Under the pieces are notes generated by a model that was not told where the DNA came from, searched no databases, and saw only the letters and a list, made by a program, of their open reading frames with translations. Positions 60,681-64,000 of a stretch of 64,000 nt of DNA are shown here, one piece after another. The position numbers and the translations under genes are program-made. The stretch covers positions 2,170,001 through 2,234,000 of the forward strand of contig JAFBJZ010000377.1 of assembly GCA_016785225.1 (NCBI GenBank), written 5' to 3'. Numbering within the stretch: the stretch's first letter is position 1; each line of letters begins with the position of its first letter. The DNA is from Psettodes erumei (Eukaryota; Chordata; Actinopteri; Pleuronectiformes; Psettodidae).

Positions 60681-61688
60681 TCAAAAGAGCTTTGAATTAG
60701 AAAAGTCACCTTGAAATATCTTCCCAGTAATGATCATTCTGAAGGCTGATCGAAACCAGCTGTAAAAGAAAGCATACACACATGGATTGAGCATTGAATT
60801 AGACCATCCAAACCATTTAAATATTTCTATTACATTAACTGGTATCATGCAATCACTGAAAAGGTAAAAAGTGATACAGAGAAAGAAAGGAGTCCAACAT
60901 GTCAGAAAAACCCCCATCACAATAGCCAGTGTTTTGGTGGCCTTTCTCTCCATCTTACTGGCAGCTGCTCCTGACTTTGTTGTGTTGTGGATCCTGCGTG
61001 CCTGTCTCTGTGCCACCATCATAATCTTTAGGTAAATGCTGACCATTAGAATAGCTGGGAGATAAAATGCAAAAACAACCCCTACAACTGCTGAGCTGAT
61101 ATTTGAACTAGCATTTTGAAAGAAAATACACCTGTCATGTTGTTCTTGGTTCAGTCTCATTGTGATACCAACTCCATTTAGAGCAGAAACAGCCCAGCTC
61201 ACCAGGATCATGATCACAACAACAAAGGCATTTATTTTAGTTCTGTACTGCAAAGGCTGACACACAGCATAATATCTGTCAATGGAAATAAAGCACAAGT
61301 TCAAAATAGAAGAAGTGCACAGTAACATTTCAAAACTGCCTCGTACATTACAGAGTAAATCTGCAAGATACCAATATGATTTTACAGATAGTATCACGCT
61401 AAAAGGCAAAACTAAAACCCCTACAAGCAGGTCAGCCACAGCCAGAGAAAGGATGAGGTAGTTTGTGGGAGTGTGGAGCTGTTTGAAGTAAATGATGGAC
61501 ATTATCACAAGGAGGTTCCCACACATTATAAAAACTGATAAAACGCCAACAAAAATATACAATAAATATGACGTGACTGCAGTTATATCAAGCACATTAA
61601 CAGATTCATTACATTCATTGAGTTTATCTTTAACAACATCAGTCTTGTTTAGAAAAAAGACGTGTTCCATTAATAAATGATCATTCAA
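60681..61688 (-). CDS. trace amine-associated receptor, copy 2 (Glu at 3.32)
   Basis: 335 codons, single exon, about 95% identical in protein to copy 1 (18 replacements by hand count). It keeps GNLLVI, DRYYAVC, CWTPFF and the TM7 TAAR fingerprint. The amine-anchor position 120 (3.32) is Glu (codon 61329-61331, GAA on the coding strand) instead of Asp. Other changes cluster in the TM4 to ECL2 part (SALNGVGI, QEQH, CIFF, NISS) and ECL3 (LFSDCM). The frame is intact, so it is a likely functional receptor with altered ligand choice. Confidence 0.93.
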   Translation of the reverse strand: MNDHLLMEHVFFLNKTDVVKDKLNECNESVNVLDITAVTSYLLYIFVGVLSVFIMCGNLLVIMSIIYFKQLHTPTNYLILSLAVADLLVGVLVLPFSVILSVKSYWYLADLLCNVRGSFEMLLCTSSILNLCFISIDRYYAVCQPLQYRTKINAFVVVIMILVSWAVSALNGVGITMRLNQEQHDRCIFFQNASSNISSAVVGVVFAFYLPAILMVSIYLKIMMVAQRQARRIHNTTKSGAAASKMERKATKTLAIVMGVFLTCWTPFFLCITFYLFSDCMIPVNVIEIFKWFGWSNSMLNPCVYAFFYSWFRSAFRMIITGKIFQGDFSNSKLF

Positions 61689-63121
61689 TACTCAGGTTCC
61701 TTCATTGACAATAATGTGCCTAAATTAAGACATTGGCATAGAGCAAGTATGAAATACATAAATATACACAGCAGTATAAAGTGTTCTGTTGTGCGCTGTA
61801 TGTTTCAAACCATGCTGGATAATCCTGGATGGTACAGCTGCAGTGATGTAGTGTCTGCACTGCTCTCAGTTAATATTCTTGGTTCATTATCATAAAAAAA
61901 AAATCAAGGGAGGGGCATTGAGTGTACGTCAGTATGATGAGTAATCATACCAATCCTTGTGTATGTGAATACGTGTGGGTCCAAAACAAATACACTTTGA
62001 GAGTTTTTAGTGATCTCTTAGAAGTAAATCTGTAGTTGATCACAAGAGCATTTGGATGACACGTGCATTATTTTATCATGAGGATCTTGTGGAACAGCCC
62101 TAAAAGAACTGCAATTATAATATGTACATCTCACTGACACAGACACACACACACACAGAGACACCGCTATTTTGTTTCAGTGTCTGTATTATTTAATTTC
62201 ATCTTTACAATTCACATTCATCAAGTTATCACAACTGATTACATCAACTGATCCATTTGTAAAAAGTCTGCTTGAATTCAAGCTTCCTTTCCCTGTAAAT
62301 TTAGCATTACATAAGAATGTAAGTAGTCAACAACTAAAATATTTTTAAAGGCCTTGAATATAATGTGAGATGTGTGGTTTCTTCCTTGATAAATAAAATC
62401 AATTAATAATCATGGATATTTTAGGGATTAAAGTAGACAGATCCCAGTGTGCTTTGGTGAGACCACGTCAGAGGCCAGACGTGTAATGGTCTGTGGTGAC
62501 TGAAGAATAATATTTGTGTAAGTGCATAAAATATAAATATGTACACACAGTCTTCAGGTTTAGCACATACTGTTTAATAAATATTAGTTATTGTGAAACT
62601 GTGCTCACAAAACTGAATTTTCACTCATTACTCAGTGGCGTTGAGATACATGTACTTCACTTTGGATCCAGAAAAAAACAATCAATCATCATGGGCCAGG
62701 AAATCAGACATTATCTTTTCTTAGTCTTGTATTCATAACCTCTTAGATTTTACTGGAGAGTAAAACCTACAAGTTAACCCCTGCTTTGTAAATAACTAAT
62801 CATGATGAACCCCTTTTCTTTCCTCATTCTTAAACTTTACCATTCAGTGATTCATTCTAAGTCAGTTTAAAGCCTTGCTTGTGTGTTATGACAAGACCTT
62901 CCTCAATTGCTCAAAAACGAATGAAGGAATAATGTTTACAAAGAGAAAAATTTAAAGACATACATCTGTATTCCAACAAACAGATGCAATATCAGCAGAA
63001 TGGGAATAACTTAATGAATAGAATAAATGAGATATACAATGAGCTATATGGATCCAGATACTAGCCATTGTATAGCAACAATTTGTATATAATGAAATGA
63101 AATTAAGAGGAGTGATGTTAA
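61689..63121. other. spacer between TAAR copies 2 and 3
   Basis: Near-copy of the previous spacer, with a short (CA)n run at about 62143-62157. No gene was seen. The MITE interrupts its right end. Confidence 0.75.
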
Positions 63122-63432
63122 CCCTTTAACGCCTGAATTTATTTCCAATTATCAAAAAAAAATTGGTGTGCTTTCAAGTAGATGCTAAATTGAGAGTGTT
63201 AATTTGAGTATAGCGCATAAAATAGATTTAAAATAGATATAAATCTATTATTATCTATTATCTATGATGCAAATTAGCGACAACAGGCAATAAAGATAAA
63301 ATACCTATTCCCATCTCAGGTATGAAGATTCTTTTATTAATGTAACAAAGCAATACTAATACAGACACTATTTTTGGCTATTTTGGAGCAGAAGTGGTTT
63401 GTTGCTAAATTGTGACAATAGGCGTTAAGGGG
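63122..63432 (+). mobile_element. piggyBac-like MITE with TTAA target duplication
   Basis: The 311-bp element has ends CCCTTTAACGCCT and, on the other strand, CCCCTTAACGCCT. It is flanked on both sides by TTAA (63118-63121, 63433-63436). Copies 1 and 2 of the array have a single uninterrupted TTAA at the same place (…GATCTTAATCTTTG), which is the empty site. TTAA duplication with CCC-starting ends is the piggyBac signature. It has no coding capacity, so it was mobilised in trans. Confidence 0.92.
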
Positions 63433-63484
63433 TTAATCTTTGTGTCAGATTTTTCTGGTTACATGTCAGCATTTCATAAATGAG

Positions 63485-64000
63485 TCAAAAGAGCTTTGAA
63501 TTAGAAAAGTCACCTTGAAATATCTTCCCAGTAATGATCATTCTGAAGGCTGATCGAAACCAGCTGTAAAAGAAAGCATACACACATGGATTGAGCATTG
63601 AATTAGACCATCCAAACCATTTAAATGTTTCTATTACAGGAACTGGCATTGGGTAATTGCTTAAAGTGTAAAAAGGAATACAAAGAAAGAAAGGAGTCCA
63701 ACATGTCAGAAAAACCCCCATCACAATAGCCAGTGTTTTGGTGGCCTTTCTCTCCATCTTACTGATAGCTGCTCCTGACTTTGTTGTGTTGTGTATCCTG
63801 TATGCCTGTCTCTGTGCCACCATCATAATCTTTAGGTAAATGCTGACCATTAGAATAGCTGGGAGATAAAATGCAAAAACAGCTCCCACGACTGCTGAAC
63901 TAGCATTTTGAAAGAAAATACACCTGTCATGTTGTCCTTGGTTCAGTCTCATTGTGACACCAACTCCATTTAGAGCAGAAACAGCCCAGCTCACCAGGAT
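63485..64000 (-). CDS. trace amine-associated receptor, copy 3 (partial, runs off the window)
   Basis: C-terminal ~171 codons; the 5' part lies beyond the window edge. It covers TM4 to the tail with CWTPFF, NSMLNPCVYAFFYSWF and the same C-terminus GDFSNSKLF. ECL2 is four codons shorter than in copies 1 and 2 (QNASSAVVG versus QNASSNTSSAVVG). ECL3 reads TLSNYPMPVPVIE, losing the Cys found in the other two. Whether it has Asp, Glu or another residue at 3.32 cannot be seen. The frame is intact as far as visible. Confidence 0.9.
   Translation of the reverse strand: MLVSWAVSALNGVGVTMRLNQGQHDRCIFFQNASSAVVGAVFAFYLPAILMVSIYLKIMMVAQRQAYRIHNTTKSGAAISKMERKATKTLAIVMGVFLTCWTPFFLCIPFYTLSNYPMPVPVIETFKWFGWSNSMLNPCVYAFFYSWFRSAFRMIITGKIFQGDFSNSKLF

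Larger units (their letters stand above)
57090..64000. repeat. TAAR tandem array, unit about 2.49 kb
   Basis: The stop ends of the three receptors lie at 58192, 60681 and 63485, giving spacings of 2,489 and 2,804. The extra 315 bases equal the 311-bp MITE plus its 4-bp target duplication. Upstream flanks of copies 1 and 2 (59200-59530 and 61689-62020) differ at only a few bases. The array continues beyond the window. Confidence 0.93.

Noticed and set aside
61492..61895. Short plus-strand frames over and upstream of the TAAR genes
   Set aside because: They are shadows of the minus-strand receptor and its conserved flank; they recur in each tandem copy because the whole unit is duplicated.

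Overview
The window is nuclear DNA of a ray-finned fish, most likely a percomorph teleost. It has long AT-rich introns, many CA/TG microsatellites, a Tc1-like transposon, several teleost-type LINE and Penelope-like remnants, and protein-coding exons that match vertebrate families. No prokaryotic gene, CRISPR array, rRNA or tRNA was found.

Layout. (1) 1-18,972, plus strand: the 3' half of tnfrsf21 (death receptor 6). It has three coding exons (death domain, linker, conserved C-terminus) separated by long introns. The first 9 kb is intron. (2) 18,973-32,163: 3' UTR and intergenic sequence with a 1.6-kb Tc1-like element (transposase frameshifted) next to a LINE remnant on a TA microsatellite. 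(3) 32,164-54,159, plus strand: a complete adhesion GPCR of the ADGRF5/GPR116 type. I assembled it into 46 exons whose lengths sum to 6,465 nt in one frame, about 2,154 residues. The order is signal peptide, furin-site exon, six beta-module exons and five EGF-like exons amplified by ~860-bp tandem duplication, 17 short Thr-rich exons plus one 483-bp Thr exon (a mucin-like stalk), SEA domain, Ig-like region, Cys-rich exon, GAIN domain with an HL/T cleavage site, seven-helix domain and tail. (4) 55,126-56,745: three retroelement remnants. (5) 57,090-64,000, minus strand: a tandem array of trace amine-associated receptor (TAAR) genes, two complete and one running off the window edge, with a repeat unit of about 2.49 kb. 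A 311-bp TTAA-flanked MITE sits between copies two and three.

Most interesting. The ADGRF5-like ectodomain is being actively remodelled. All short exons are symmetric phase 1-1. Splicing them together builds an Asn codon and an N-glycosylation sequon across almost every junction. Dead copies with broken splice sites lie between the live ones. EGF-like modules 2-5 carry a ninth, odd cysteine that module 1 lacks. In the TAAR array, copy two replaces the amine-binding Asp3.32 with Glu.

There is no operon logic here. The genes are neighbours by synteny: TNFRSF21 and the ADGRF cluster are also adjacent on human chromosome 6p12. Exon boundaries come from reading splice sites, frame and family homology by eye; no alignment or transcript data were available.
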